From: Desulfovibrio sp. 86
GTDB taxonomy: Bacteria; Desulfobacterota; Desulfovibrionia; Desulfovibrionales; Desulfovibrionaceae
Reading direction: 5' to 3'
Length of the DNA: 64,000 nucleotides
NCBI RefSeq assembly: GCF_902702915.1
Contig: NZ_LR738849.1
Span: forward strand, 1,922,001-1,986,000
This document shows positions 28,451 through 37,186 of the stretch, one piece after another. The position numbers were made by a program, and so were the translations under genes. A model generated the notes under the pieces. The model did not search any database, was not told the DNA's origin, and saw only the letters and a list, made by a program, of their open reading frames with translations. Numbering within the stretch: position 1 is the first letter of the stretch; each line of letters starts with the position of its first letter.

Positions 28451-28624
28451 ATGGAACCGAATACCCAAGTAAAAAGTGGCAATGGCCCATCCCCTGAAAA
28501 TGCTGTTTACGTTAAGTCGTACACGAATCGCTGGGGACAAGAAATGCGGGCTGAGGACTATGGGCTAAAGGCTTTCGTCTTTTATCCCAAAAGAAAAAAG
28601 TCCTCAAAAACCAAAAGGAGTTAG
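28451..28624 (+). CDS. 57-aa small protein, first gene of a two-gene cassette
   Basis: The ATG at 28451 follows GGAGG with good spacing and opens a 57-codon frame. It contains VYVKSYTNRWGQEMRAEDYG and ends in the basic run PKRKKSSKTKRS. The pattern SYT-R-x-G recalls short proteins of the type V-x-SYTRRDGTxV seen in many bacteria, but I make no functional claim. Its stop is two bases before the DUF2188 start, with AAGGAG inside its end serving as that gene's ribosome site. Confidence 0.65.
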   Translation: MEPNTQVKSGNGPSPENAVYVKSYTNRWGQEMRAEDYGLKAFVFYPKRKKSSKTKRS

Positions 28625-28626
28625 AT

Positions 28627-28857
28627 ATGGGTAAACCCAATAGTATCCATGTTGTCCCTCATCCGGATGGTGGTTGGCAAGTCAAAAAAGGTGGAGCTGA
28701 AAGAGCTTCTCTTCGGACTGGTACACAAGCTGAAGGATTCGAACGCGCACGAGCAATCGCTCAGCGTGAGGGCCTAGAGCTTTGTATCCACCGCCCGAAT
28801 GGTCAAATTCGAGAGAAAAATGGCTACGGAAATGATCCGTATCCGCCCAAGGGCTAA
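28627..28857 (+). CDS. DUF2188-family small protein
   Basis: A 76-residue protein with the DUF2188 pattern: IHVVPHPDGGWQVKKGGAER, then an Ala/Arg-rich helix (AEGFERARAIAQREG), then LCIHRPNGQIREKNGYGNDP. The family is widespread in small accessory gene sets and of unknown function. A strong AAGGAG site precedes the ATG. It is cotranscribed with the 57-aa gene before it and ends at a clear terminator. Confidence 0.85.
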   Translation: MGKPNSIHVVPHPDGGWQVKKGGAERASLRTGTQAEGFERARAIAQREGLELCIHRPNGQIREKNGYGNDPYPPKG

Positions 28858-28870
28858 CTAACCAAACCTC

Positions 28871-28904
28871 AAGGGCCGCAGGAGTTTACTGTGGCCCTTT
28901 TTTT
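28871..28904 (+). terminator. Terminator of the DUF2188 cassette
   Basis: AGGGCCGCAG pairs with CTGTGGCCCT (one wobble) around a 7-base loop and runs into TTTTTTT. Confidence 0.88.
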
Positions 28905-29257
28905 GGATCGTCTCAAGGTGTATTGCTGCAGGCACGCCTGAATGCTTCTGCTTGAGGTTTCTATGAAACCCTCTTCAAGGGGACAATATAAATTTGTCTC
29001 GTTATATTAAATTAATGACTTTAGATGGATATTGTAATTGTTCAAATCCTGCCACTCCGTCACAGAGCAAGCGACAACTGCGAATTATTGATTACGCATG
29101 CGCAATATTCCTGAAACAAAGAGCCATCCGACAAAGTACAGCGGCAAGCCTCCATCACTGGTGGCTTGCCGCTGCATGGCCCGACAGGCGTGCTGCCGGG
29201 GTGGGTGGGTACCTTACCGGGCGCCCGGCGTGCGTTGTCTCAATCCTGTTTTTTCCC
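28905..29257. other. Island edge: tRNA-like 3' fragment and a hairpin
   Basis: At about 29038-29062 the text TTGTTCAAATCCTGCCACTC resembles the T-loop and acceptor 3' half of a tRNA and could be an attachment-site copy left by the P4-type integrase. No complete tRNA is visible nearby to confirm it. Further on, AGCGGCAAGCC (29140-29150) pairs with GGCTTGCCGCT (29163-29173), a strong stem between the convergent ends of the cassette and the alcohol dehydrogenase. No gene is seen. Confidence 0.4.
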
Positions 29258-30469
29258 TCAGGCCATAGGGCGCAAGGAATTGGCGTAGATGCGGGCCACG
29301 TTCTCGCGCGTGGCCTTTACCGGAGCCACGGATAGCAGCAGTCCGAGGGAGGGGGTCTGTTCCACAAGGTCGCAGAAGGTGTCCACATCGGATTCCTTCA
29401 CGCCCAGATCCAGAAGCTTCTGGGTCACGCCCAGCCCGAAGAGCCATTGTTCCACGGCTTTGGCCACCTTGTCGGCTTCTTCGGGCACGCCCGCAAGGCC
29501 CGGAACAATGGGCTCAAGAATGTGGGCCAGCACGTTGGAACGCGCCGGGTAGCACTCCTTGATGACGGCAGGCAGCAGCGCGGCCAGGCCCAGCCCGTGG
29601 GACAGGTCGTGGCTTACGGCGCTCAAGGGGTGTTCGAGCGCGTGCGTGAAGTGCAGCAGGCCATTGTCAAAGGCGACGCCAGCCTCAAGGGCAGCGAAGC
29701 AGAGAGCGTAACGGGCTTTGAGATCCGTGGGATTTTCCAGCGCAATGGGCAGCCAGCTGTGCACAAGGCGGATGGTGTCCTGGGCCAGATTGACGGCAAG
29801 CGGGTTGGAAACTGTTGTTGTGGCCGCCTCCACCACGTGGTTGACGGCGTCGATGGAGACGTATCTGGTCTGATCCATAGATAATCCGGTCATTAATGCG
29901 GGGTCGTCAATGGCAAAGCGGGGATAGATGCAGTCGTAGGCAATGGCGGGCTTGTAGTTGAGCCTGGTGACCGTGGCGACGGCGAAGCGGTTCACCTCGC
30001 TACCTGTGCCGTGGGTCAGGTTGATGGCAATAATGGGCAGGGCCTTTTCGGGCGTGAAACGGAAGCAGTAGAGGTCCTCGCCGCTTTTGCCGGGGTTGGC
30101 CAGCAGGATGGCCGCGCTCTTGCCACAGTCGATGGGGCTGCCGCCGCCAATGCAGATGACGGCTCCGGCGTTGATGGCGCGCCCCATTTCTGCGGCCTCG
30201 TCCACGCTGTCCGTACTGGGATTGGGGGTGACGCGATTGTACAGGGTGAGGGTGATGCCGTGTTTTTGGGCCGCAGCCTCCACCTTGTCCCAGGCTCCCG
30301 TAGCCTTGTAGGAATGCCCGCCGCTGACGCAAAGGATGGACGCAATCCCTTCCTGCTTCATCTGGGCCAGGATGTCGTCAATCTTGTTGATGGCCCCAAC
30401 GCCGATATAGGCTGTCGTCTTGACGCGAATTTCCCGAACAACATTGTAATCGCTAGTTTCGTCCCACAT
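29258..30469 (-). CDS. Iron-dependent (group III) alcohol dehydrogenase
   Basis: A 403-residue Fe-ADH family oxidoreductase that interconverts alcohols and aldehydes with NAD(P). The NAD site reads AVICIGGGSPIDCGKSAAIL, followed by NLTHGTGSEVNRFAV. The metal-binding part has DAVNHVVEA and HALEHPLSAVSHDLSHGLGL, which supply the Asp and His ligands. The start is the ATG ending at 30469 with AGGAGG six bases before it; a frame from 30541 is longer but lacks this site. In sulfate reducers such enzymes serve ethanol or sulfonate metabolism; the substrate is not decided here. It stands alone. Confidence 0.92.
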   Translation of the reverse strand: MWDETSDYNVVREIRVKTTAYIGVGAINKIDDILAQMKQEGIASILCVSGGHSYKATGAWDKVEAAAQKHGITLTLYNRVTPNPSTDSVDEAAEMGRAINAGAVICIGGGSPIDCGKSAAILLANPGKSGEDLYCFRFTPEKALPIIAINLTHGTGSEVNRFAVATVTRLNYKPAIAYDCIYPRFAIDDPALMTGLSMDQTRYVSIDAVNHVVEAATTTVSNPLAVNLAQDTIRLVHSWLPIALENPTDLKARYALCFAALEAGVAFDNGLLHFTHALEHPLSAVSHDLSHGLGLAALLPAVIKECYPARSNVLAHILEPIVPGLAGVPEEADKVAKAVEQWLFGLGVTQKLLDLGVKESDVDTFCDLVEQTPSLGLLLSVAPVKATRENVARIYANSLRPMA

Positions 30470-31024
30470 GATGGCCTCCTGCTGGCGCCAGGGGTATCCT
30501 GTGCCATGTTGTATGTACCGAACGATTGTTATTTTTTTCACGTGCTTTTTTTATATGCCCTATGGGATCAGTAGTAAAGCTCATTGGGCACACAAACAAT
30601 ATTATTGGGCAAGTATTGATGTTTTTTTCACGGTGCGCATTTCCCTGAGTTCTCGCACCGCGTTTGTTGCCGCAGCTGGCGCGCGTCAGGAATGGGTGCC
30701 CGTCGATGCGCATGCCGTTCTTCATTTTCTGGAGGTTTGTCGTCCACTGCGTGCGGATGTCAGGCAACCGCTCTTGCACGCTTGCCGTGTTCGTCCGCGC
30801 TTGCCGCGTTTGCCCGTGTAATGCGGCATACGCGATGGGCGGCGCGGTCCTCGTGCATGCCCGCGTATGCTGATATGGCACCGGCGCAACATGGAGGCGG
30901 GGCGGGGCGTCTTTTCCGCTCCCGACCATGTGTTCTTGCCGGGCATATGCAAAAACGGTATGCACTCCCGTGAGCGCCCGCCGCCCTTGCGGCCCTGTTT
31001 TTTCACCGAACCAAAGGATCCCCT
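30470..31024. other. Divergent intergenic region between Fe-ADH and tex
   Basis: No gene is visible. ATTGGGCA occurs twice (about 30583 and 30605) with 22-base spacing, a possible regulator site for the alcohol dehydrogenase. Poly-T runs and AT-rich DNA fill 30530-30640, and the remainder is GC-rich without structure I can assign. Confidence 0.4.
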
Positions 31025-33367
31025 GTGCAGTTTTTTGAGCAGATCGCAAAAGAGTTGAGCATTGCCCCCGGTCAGGCCAAGGCCGTGGCGGAACTTCTGG
31101 ACGAAGGGGCCACCATTCCCTTTATCGCCCGCTACCGCAAAGAGGCGCACGGCTCGCTGGACGAGGTGGCCGTCACCGCCGTGCGCGACAGGCTCACGCA
31201 GTTGCGTGAACTGGAAGCGCGACGGCAGGCCGTCCTTACGTCACTCACCGAGCGGGAACTGCTTACCGAAGAACTGCGCGCCAGCGTCATGGCCGCCGAA
31301 ACCATGACGGCTCTGGAAGACGTGTACCTTCCCTACCGCCCCAAGCGGCGCACCCGCGCCACCATGGCCAGAGAAAAAGGCCTTGAGCCCCTGGCCCTGA
31401 CCCTGCTGGAGCAGGCCGCCGGTCTCTTGCCCGAAGATGCCGCCACGCCCTTTGTAGATGCGGAAAAAGGCGTGGAATCCACCGAGGCAGCCCTGGCCGG
31501 AGCCCGTGACATCATTGCTGAAATTGCCAGCGAGCACGCTGCGGCCCGCGCTGCCATGCGCGAATATTTCGCACGCAAGGCCGTGGCCGCGTCCAGCGTG
31601 GCCAAGGGCAAGGAAGAGGAGGGGGCCAAGTTCCGCGACTATTTTGACTGGCAGGAAAGTGCCGCCAAGGCCGCAGGGCATCGTCTGCTCGCCATGCTGC
31701 GCGGCGAGGCAGAGGGCGTTTTGACCCTGCGCTTTTTGCCGGAAGCCGAACCGGCCCAGGCGCTTTTTCGGGGCATGTTTGTCAAAAACGCTTCGCCCGC
31801 AGGGCAGCAGGTTTGCGAAGCCGTGGACGACGGCTACAAACGCCTGCTCGCGCCCTCGCTGGAAACGGAACTGCGCGCGACCCTGCGCAAAAAGGCCGAA
31901 AGCGAAGCCATTGCCGTGTTTGCCAGGAACCTGCGCCAGCTTTTGCTGGCCTCGCCCTTGGGGCAAAAGCGCGTTCTCGCCATTGACCCCGGCTTTCGCA
32001 CGGGCTGCAAGATTGTGTGTCTGGACGCGCAGGGCGCGCTGCTGCACCACGACCTCATCCATATTTTGAGCGAGGGTCAGCGTAAGGACGCCGGGGACAA
32101 GGTGCGCAAGCTCGCTGCCGACTACGGTGCCGAAGCCATTGCCATAGGCAACGGCACGGCGGGGCGCGAGACGGAAACTCTCGTGCGCTCCCTGCAGCTT
32201 TCGCTTCCGGTGCTTGTGGTCAGCGAGAGCGGGGCCAGCGTGTATTCGGCCTCCGAAACGGCGCGGCGTGAATTTCCCGACCTGGACCTTACGGTGCGCG
32301 GCGCTGCTTCCATTGGGCGCAGGCTTATGGACCCGCTGGCCGAACTGGTGAAGATCGACCCCAAGGCCATTGGCGTCGGCCAGTATCAGCACGATGTGGA
32401 TCAGGCTGACCTGAAAAAGAGCCTGGACGATGTGGTTGAAAGCTGCGTGAACGCGGTGGGGGTGGAGGTGAACACGGCCAGCACCGAGCTTCTGACGCAC
32501 GTTTCCGGCCTTGGCCCGGCCCTGGCCAAGTCTGTGGTGACCTACCGCGAAGCCAACGGCCCCTTTGCCCTTCGCAAGGATCTGAAAAAAGTGCCGCGCC
32601 TCGGGCCAAAAGCCTTTGAGCAGGCGGCGGGCTTTTTGCGCATCCACGGCGGGGCGAACCCTCTGGACGCTTCAGCCGTACACCCCGAATCCTATGGGAT
32701 CGTCAAGGCCATGGCCGCTGATCTCGGCTGCTCCGTGTCAGACCTGCTCGCCAACGCCGAACTGCGGCGGCGCATCAGGCCAGAGGCCTATGTGACGGAA
32801 ACCGTGGGGCTGCCCACGCTTCGCGACATCCTCGCCGAACTGGAAAAGCCTGGCCGCGACCCGCGCGAAGCCTTTGAGGCCTTTGCCTTTGCCGAGGGCG
32901 TGACGCGCATTGAAGACCTTGAGGCGGGCATGCGCCTGCCGGGCATCGTCACCAATGTGACCAACTTCGGCGCTTTTGTGGACATAGGCGTGCATCAGGA
33001 CGGGCTGGTGCACATCAGCCAGCTGGCGGACAGCTTTGTCAGCGACCCGCACACGGTGGTGAGCGTGCAGCAGCCGGTGAGCGTCACCGTGCTGGAGGTG
33101 GACGCGGCCCGCAAGCGCATTTCCCTGTCAATGCGCAAAAACCCGGAAGCGTCCCCGGCACGGGGGCAGGGCCGCGAACAAGGTCGAGATCAGGGCCACG
33201 AACAGGGCCACGAACGCAACACAGCAAAGCCGCAGGCCGCGCGCGAAAACAGGCCGCGCCCCAAAATTGATAATCGCCCCCGGACCGATAATCGACAGGA
33301 TCGCCAAAAGCCGGAGCAGGGGCACAGGCCCTTTCAGGACATGCTCGCCAAATTTGGCAAACAATAA
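31025..33367 (+). CDS. tex: Tex family RNA-binding transcription accessory protein
   Basis: A 780-residue nucleic-acid-binding protein. The N-terminal Tex helices (PGQAKAVAELLDEGATIPFI, ARYRKEAHGSLDEV) lead to a YqgF/RNase H-like domain (VLAIDPGFRTGCKIVCLDAQ, about residues 318-440). A helix-hairpin-helix part follows (LLTHVSGLGPALAKSVV ... LKKVPRLGPKAFEQAAGFLR), and then an S1 RNA-binding domain (GIVTNVTNFGAFVDIGVHQD, about 640-712). The tail of ~65 residues is Gln/Arg/His/Gly rich (RGQGREQGRDQG) and likely disordered. The start is a GTG. Length matches the family. Confidence 0.95.
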   Translation: MQFFEQIAKELSIAPGQAKAVAELLDEGATIPFIARYRKEAHGSLDEVAVTAVRDRLTQLRELEARRQAVLTSLTERELLTEELRASVMAAETMTALEDVYLPYRPKRRTRATMAREKGLEPLALTLLEQAAGLLPEDAATPFVDAEKGVESTEAALAGARDIIAEIASEHAAARAAMREYFARKAVAASSVAKGKEEEGAKFRDYFDWQESAAKAAGHRLLAMLRGEAEGVLTLRFLPEAEPAQALFRGMFVKNASPAGQQVCEAVDDGYKRLLAPSLETELRATLRKKAESEAIAVFARNLRQLLLASPLGQKRVLAIDPGFRTGCKIVCLDAQGALLHHDLIHILSEGQRKDAGDKVRKLAADYGAEAIAIGNGTAGRETETLVRSLQLSLPVLVVSESGASVYSASETARREFPDLDLTVRGAASIGRRLMDPLAELVKIDPKAIGVGQYQHDVDQADLKKSLDDVVESCVNAVGVEVNTASTELLTHVSGLGPALAKSVVTYREANGPFALRKDLKKVPRLGPKAFEQAAGFLRIHGGANPLDASAVHPESYGIVKAMAADLGCSVSDLLANAELRRRIRPEAYVTETVGLPTLRDILAELEKPGRDPREAFEAFAFAEGVTRIEDLEAGMRLPGIVTNVTNFGAFVDIGVHQDGLVHISQLADSFVSDPHTVVSVQQPVSVTVLEVDAARKRISLSMRKNPEASPARGQGREQGRDQGHEQGHERNTAKPQAARENRPRPKIDNRPRTDNRQDRQKPEQGHRPFQDMLAKFGKQ

Positions 33368-33390
33368 GGCGTAGATGGCTCTGTTATTTT

Positions 33391-33459
33391 GAAATACTTT
33401 GTGGGGGAGGGACCCTTTTGAAAAAGGGTCTCCTCCCCCACGCCCCCACCCCCTAAAAC
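33391..33459. repeat. F4 repeat: GC-rich terminator-like hairpin, copy 1
   Basis: GAAATACTTTGTGGGGGAGG, then GACCCTTTTGAAAAAGGGTC and CCTCCCCCACGCCCCCACCC: nested stems GGGGGAGG/CCTCCCCC and GACCCTTTT/AAAAGGGTC. A nearly identical segment is reversed at 54981-55047 and a split one lies at 57134-57673. Confidence 0.8.
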
Positions 33460-33509
33460 CTTTATCTGGGGGCAGTGCCCTGCCTGTGACCTTTCGCGGG
33501 TAGCACGGC

Positions 33510-33576
33510 AAACGGCCCTTTTCACGACGAAAGCGTACACATGGTATGCTCCCGTCGTGAAAAGGGCCGTTTTTTT
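33510..33576 (+). terminator. Long-stem terminator after tex
   Basis: AAACGGCCCTTTTCACGACG pairs with CGTCGTGAAAAGGGCCGTTT and is followed by TTTT ATTTTT. The same AAACGGCCCTTT/AAAGGGCCGTTT stem type recurs after yifB (54858-54920). Confidence 0.9.
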
Positions 33577-33689
33577 ATTTTTACGGCGCATGTGCGTTCG
33601 GGGTATGCCTTTGCGATGCGCGGTTCCCAATGGTTGCAGCGTCCTCTGCGGCGCGAGCCAGCGGGCCTGCCCGCGCGGCAAGGAACCTA

Positions 33690-33841
33690 AGAAGACACTG
33701 ATTAAAGAGCCTCATGGAAACGCGCAGTTATTTCGTTTGGCAAGGCGCGAGCTTTTTTTGAAGCAGGAGTGGACTCTTCCGTCCTCGACTGTTTCAAAAA
33801 AAGTGAAGCAACGCCGCCAAACGGAATACACCAGTGTTTCC
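33690..33841 (+). repeat. F1 repeat, copy 1
   Basis: About 150 bases folding as one long imperfect hairpin. The left arm runs from GGAAACGCGCAGTTATTTCG through TTTGGCAAGGCGCGAG and TTTTTTTGAAGC; the right arm is the near complement GTTTCAAAAAAAGTGAAGCA ... GCCAAACGGAATAC ... GTTTCC. The centre reads AGGAGTGGACTCTTCCGTCC then TCGACTG. It ends at the first base of an F2 repeat. Confidence 0.88.
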
Positions 33842-33993
33842 CTAGACAGTGTGGTCACGAGATGAATTTTCAGTCATACCAAGGAGAACGAGCCTTTTAT
33901 GCAGGGAGTGTACTCTGATGGTACTCGACTGGAATAAAAGGCGAAGTTCGACGCAGAGATGCCTGTAAAGGCGCTCGTGACCACACTGTCTAG
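33842..33993 (+). repeat. F2 repeat, copy 1, with 20-bp perfect terminal inverted repeats
   Basis: CTAGACAGTGTGGTCACGAG at 33842-33861 is exactly complementary to 33974-33993. The centre GGGAGTGTACTCTGATGGTA then CTCGACTGG is related to the F1 centre. The outer CTAG supplies the stop codon TAG of the uup gene (33990-33992, minus strand). A second copy, reversed, lies at 51942-52092. Confidence 0.9.
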
Positions 33994-35978
33994 CCGAGTT
34001 CTTCCAGCCTTCGCTCCACTGCTTCCCAGCGCAACAGCAGTTCCGTCTGTTCTTCTTCCAGCGCGGCCAGGCGATCGGTTGTGCGGGTAAAGGCCGCCGG
34101 GTCCCTGGTGAAAAGCTCCGGGTCTGCCAGGGCCGTCTCAAGGCGATCCTGCTCCTGCTCCAGCGCGTCCATGCGCTCCGGCAGGGCTTCCAGTTCTTTG
34201 GTCAGCAGGTCGAATTCCCGCTGTTCCTTGAAATTGCGGCGGCGGGGTCTGTCGGACGGCTGTTGCTGGCCCGGCTGCTGACCAGCCTGCTGATATGCCT
34301 GGGGGCCAGCCTGTTGGCCTGTCCTGCCGTTTTTTTCATCGGACTTTTTGTCCTGCGCCGGGGTAGCGCGCTGGCGCAGCCAGTCCGTATACGCGCCAAC
34401 GTATTCGTGCGCCTTGCCGTCGCCTTCGAGCGCGATGACGCTGGTGACGAGATTGTCCAGAAAGCTCCGGTCATGGCTGACGATAAGCACGGTGCCCGAA
34501 TACTCCGACAGCAGTTCTTCAAGAAGTTCCAGCGTTTCCACGTCCAGATCGTTGGTGGGTTCGTCCAGCACCAGCAGATTGGAAGGCCGGGTAAAAAGCT
34601 TTGCCAGCAGCAGGCGGTTGCGCTCGCCGCCGGACAGCGCCTTGACCGGCAGGCGCAGGCGATCCGGGGTAAAGAGAAAATCCTGTAGATATCCGGCCAC
34701 ATGGCGCGTGTTGCCGCCCACGGTCACCACATCGTTGCCTTCCGCCACGCTGTCCATGACGCTTTCTTCCGGGTCCAGACTTTCGCGAAGCTGGTCAAAA
34801 TAGCTGATCTGCAAATGGGTGCCAAGGCACACCGTGCCATTTGTCGGGGCCAGTTCGCCAAGCAGTACGCGCAGCAGGGTGGTTTTGCCGGTGCCGTTGT
34901 CGCCGATGAGGCCCACGCGGTCGCCGCGCTGGATGATGGTGGAAAATTCGCTGAAAAGCGGCGTCTTGCCGGGGTAGGCAAAGGTGACGTTGTCCGCCTC
35001 GATGACAAGCTTGCCCGAACGTCCGGCCTCCTGCGCGGCCATACTCACGTTGCCCTGTCTGTCGCGCCGCTCGGCGCGCTCGACCCGCAGTGCCTCAAGG
35101 GCGCGCACCCGGCCCATGTTGCGCGTGCGGCGGGCCTTGATGCCCTGACGTATCCACGCCTCTTCCTGGGCGAGTTTTTTGTCAAAAAGCGCAAAGGCGC
35201 GTTCTTCGGCGGCCAGGCGTTCTTCACGGCGTTCGGGATAGCGGTCGAAGCCGCAGGAATAGCTGTGCAGCTTGCCCCTGTCGATCTCCACCACCCGCGT
35301 GGCGAGCCGCCGGGAAAAAGCCCGGTCATGGCTGACGAAAATCAGGGTGCGGGCCTTGCGCAGCAGAAAGTTTTCCAGCCATGTTATGGTGGCCAGATCA
35401 AGGTGGTTGGTCGGCTCGTCCAGAATAAGGTCTTCAGAGCAGATGAGCGCCCGCGCCAGGGCCACACGCCGCTTCGTTCCGCCGGAAAGTGAGGCGAACT
35501 CGGCATCCGGGTCCAGTTCCAGATGGTTGATGACCGCAAGGACTTCGCCGTAGCGCTCCCAGTCTGATCCGAGGTGAAGGTCGGCCTCCTGCCCGGTGGC
35601 GGCGCTGCCGTCAAAAGGCGCGGGATTGGCCTCCTCCGCGCTGTCGGTCATGCCAGCGTCAAGACCCGTTCCGGCGTGGGCGGCGGCAAGGGCCTTGCCT
35701 TCGTCGCCAAGGGCGGCGGCCACCAGGGAAAATACGGAGCCTTGCCAGTCTTCGGGCACGTCCTGGGGCATTTGCCCGATCTGGGTTCCGGGGCGGATGA
35801 TGATGCCCGAATCCGGCTGCATCTGCCCGCCAAGAAGCGCCAGCAGCGAGGATTTGCCCGCGCCGTTGCGGCCGATGAGGCAAAGCCGCTCGCCGGTTTC
35901 AACGGAAAAATCCGCCGCGTCCAGCAGCGGCTTGCCGCCGAGGTTCAGGGTCACGCCCTGCATGCTCAAAAATGCCAA
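33990..35978 (-). CDS. uup: ABC-F family ATPase, Uup type
   Basis: A 662-residue cytosolic ABC-F protein with two ATPase domains and no membrane part. The first has GRNGAGKSSLLALLGG, an LSGGTKRRVALARALI signature and LILDEPTNHLDLATI; the second has GDNGTGKTTLLRVLLG, ALSGGERNRLLLAKLF and LLVLDEPTNDLDVETLELL. A Gln/Gly/Pro-rich linker (about 545-585) precedes a C-terminal coiled coil (FDLLTKELEALPERMDALEQ onward) that defines Uup and binds branched DNA or ribosomes. The start is TTG with GGAG six bases before it; the first ATG is five codons later. An unusual acidic insertion (about 85-130) lies in the first ATPase domain. The stop codon is provided by the F2 repeat. Confidence 0.92.
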   Translation of the reverse strand: MAFLSMQGVTLNLGGKPLLDAADFSVETGERLCLIGRNGAGKSSLLALLGGQMQPDSGIIIRPGTQIGQMPQDVPEDWQGSVFSLVAAALGDEGKALAAAHAGTGLDAGMTDSAEEANPAPFDGSAATGQEADLHLGSDWERYGEVLAVINHLELDPDAEFASLSGGTKRRVALARALICSEDLILDEPTNHLDLATITWLENFLLRKARTLIFVSHDRAFSRRLATRVVEIDRGKLHSYSCGFDRYPERREERLAAEERAFALFDKKLAQEEAWIRQGIKARRTRNMGRVRALEALRVERAERRDRQGNVSMAAQEAGRSGKLVIEADNVTFAYPGKTPLFSEFSTIIQRGDRVGLIGDNGTGKTTLLRVLLGELAPTNGTVCLGTHLQISYFDQLRESLDPEESVMDSVAEGNDVVTVGGNTRHVAGYLQDFLFTPDRLRLPVKALSGGERNRLLLAKLFTRPSNLLVLDEPTNDLDVETLELLEELLSEYSGTVLIVSHDRSFLDNLVTSVIALEGDGKAHEYVGAYTDWLRQRATPAQDKKSDEKNGRTGQQAGPQAYQQAGQQPGQQQPSDRPRRRNFKEQREFDLLTKELEALPERMDALEQEQDRLETALADPELFTRDPAAFTRTTDRLAALEEEQTELLLRWEAVERRLEELG

Positions 35979-36779
35979 GAGGTTCTCCAGCGCAGTGTGC
36001 TATGTAGTGTATGCTCAGGGTTGTTAAAGCACCGGCCGCCTGCCCGGCGCGCGAGCGTATGAATACCCCAGCGGGCGCACCGACGCAACGGCCACAGTCG
36101 GACTCCCGGAGCGCAAACGGCAGGGCGGAACGCAGGCGGCAGCTCAGTTGAATGACGGTCGCTCATGTGCCGGGCGGCAGGCCGGAACGCAGGCGGCAGG
36201 GCGGCTTGCGCATGGGGGATGTAGCCGCAGTGCGCTATGCATTTCGCATGACCGTGATGGCGTAGCTATTTTCGTATGTCCGACATCAGTATAGCGCTTA
36301 CGGTTTTATTTTTTTGTTTGCAGCAGAATGTACGGGGATCGTCACAAAAAAGTACAAAAGGACGGGGAAAATGGCCGTAAAAGGTCGCTTGGACAGTGTG
36401 CGCCGCCGCTTTGTCAGCAAGACTGCCGTATCTTTAATGCGTAATCTTATATTTTATATTATTTTGCGATAATCTGGCTGCTGCAGGCGCGAAAAGTCTG
36501 GGCTGATTGGTGCAGCAAAGCCTCATAAAAAAGCGCATGGGCGCAGTTGCCGCAGCAGGGCAACTGCCTGACGCTGCCCTGCGTCAGTATGTGTAAATCC
36601 CGACATAAAAAGTTGTATTTCCGTAAGGGAATATGGGACTGTTGGGACTGTATGGATGCCCGTGTCTGGCGGCTTCGGAGTTGTCTGTCTTGCCTGCCGG
36701 AAACAGGAACTGTGGTGCAGTGCGGTCAAAGCATGCAGGGTGTGGGCAAGTAAAAAATACATTATCAGAATTATAATTC
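35979..36779. other. Intergenic region upstream of the giant adhesin
   Basis: No convincing gene. A 24-base direct repeat of the type CGGCAGGGCGGAACGCAGGC occurs at about 36117 and 36174 in a GC-rich part. From about 36300 the DNA becomes AT-rich. Short frames (for example 36523-36786 minus) have no ribosome site or family features. Confidence 0.45.
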
Positions 36780-36808
36780 TTGACACGTATATAGATATGG
36801 CGTTAAAT
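36780..36808 (+). promoter_or_regulatory. Putative sigma-70 promoter of the adhesin gene
   Basis: TTGACA (36780-36785), a 17-base spacer and TTAAAT (36803-36808) lie about 380 bases upstream of the adhesin start, implying a long leader. Confidence 0.55.
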
Positions 36809-37080
36809 TCAGCTTGCCAAGAATAAGAACTGTTGTTTATAGCGTCTGAAGCATGCTTTGCTGTCAGATCTCTTCGTTCGCGTTCTTGTAGCGGAAATTG
36901 CCCCGGAATTTCCCCACCTGTCTTAACGCATCATCTTCCCTGTTACATAATCGGGGACAGTGATGTCCGAAAAAAGCTTCGCGAAGTGCGCTTTTTTGCA
37001 CTGCGCGGCGTCTTTTTTGCGTGGAAGGTTTCTCTTTCTCTTCTCTCCACTATATTGGTGCCTTTTTTGCATTGTTTGTA

Positions 37081-37125
37081 CCGCGCCGTCCGGTTTACGG
37101 CGCGGGCCAGCCTTTTTTTATTTTG
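37081..37125 (+). terminator. Terminator-like hairpin in the adhesin leader
   Basis: CCGCGCCGT pairs perfectly with ACGGCGCGG around a 7-base loop, and after 7 bases a CTTTTTTTATTTTG run follows. It sits about 60 bases before the adhesin ATG, in the sense direction, so it could act as an attenuator. A smaller GGAAATT/AATTTCC hairpin lies at about 36893-36912. I do not recognise a known riboswitch class. Confidence 0.6.
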
Positions 37126-37186
37126 TACGTATTTTACTAAACGCAGTCCTTCTATACCAAGAAGCCTGTAGAAAAGGTGCACTCAC

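Noticed and set aside
34263..35492. Plus-strand frames of 141-263 codons opposite uup
   Set aside because: They are shadows of the ABC-F gene; the minus strand carries all conserved motifs.
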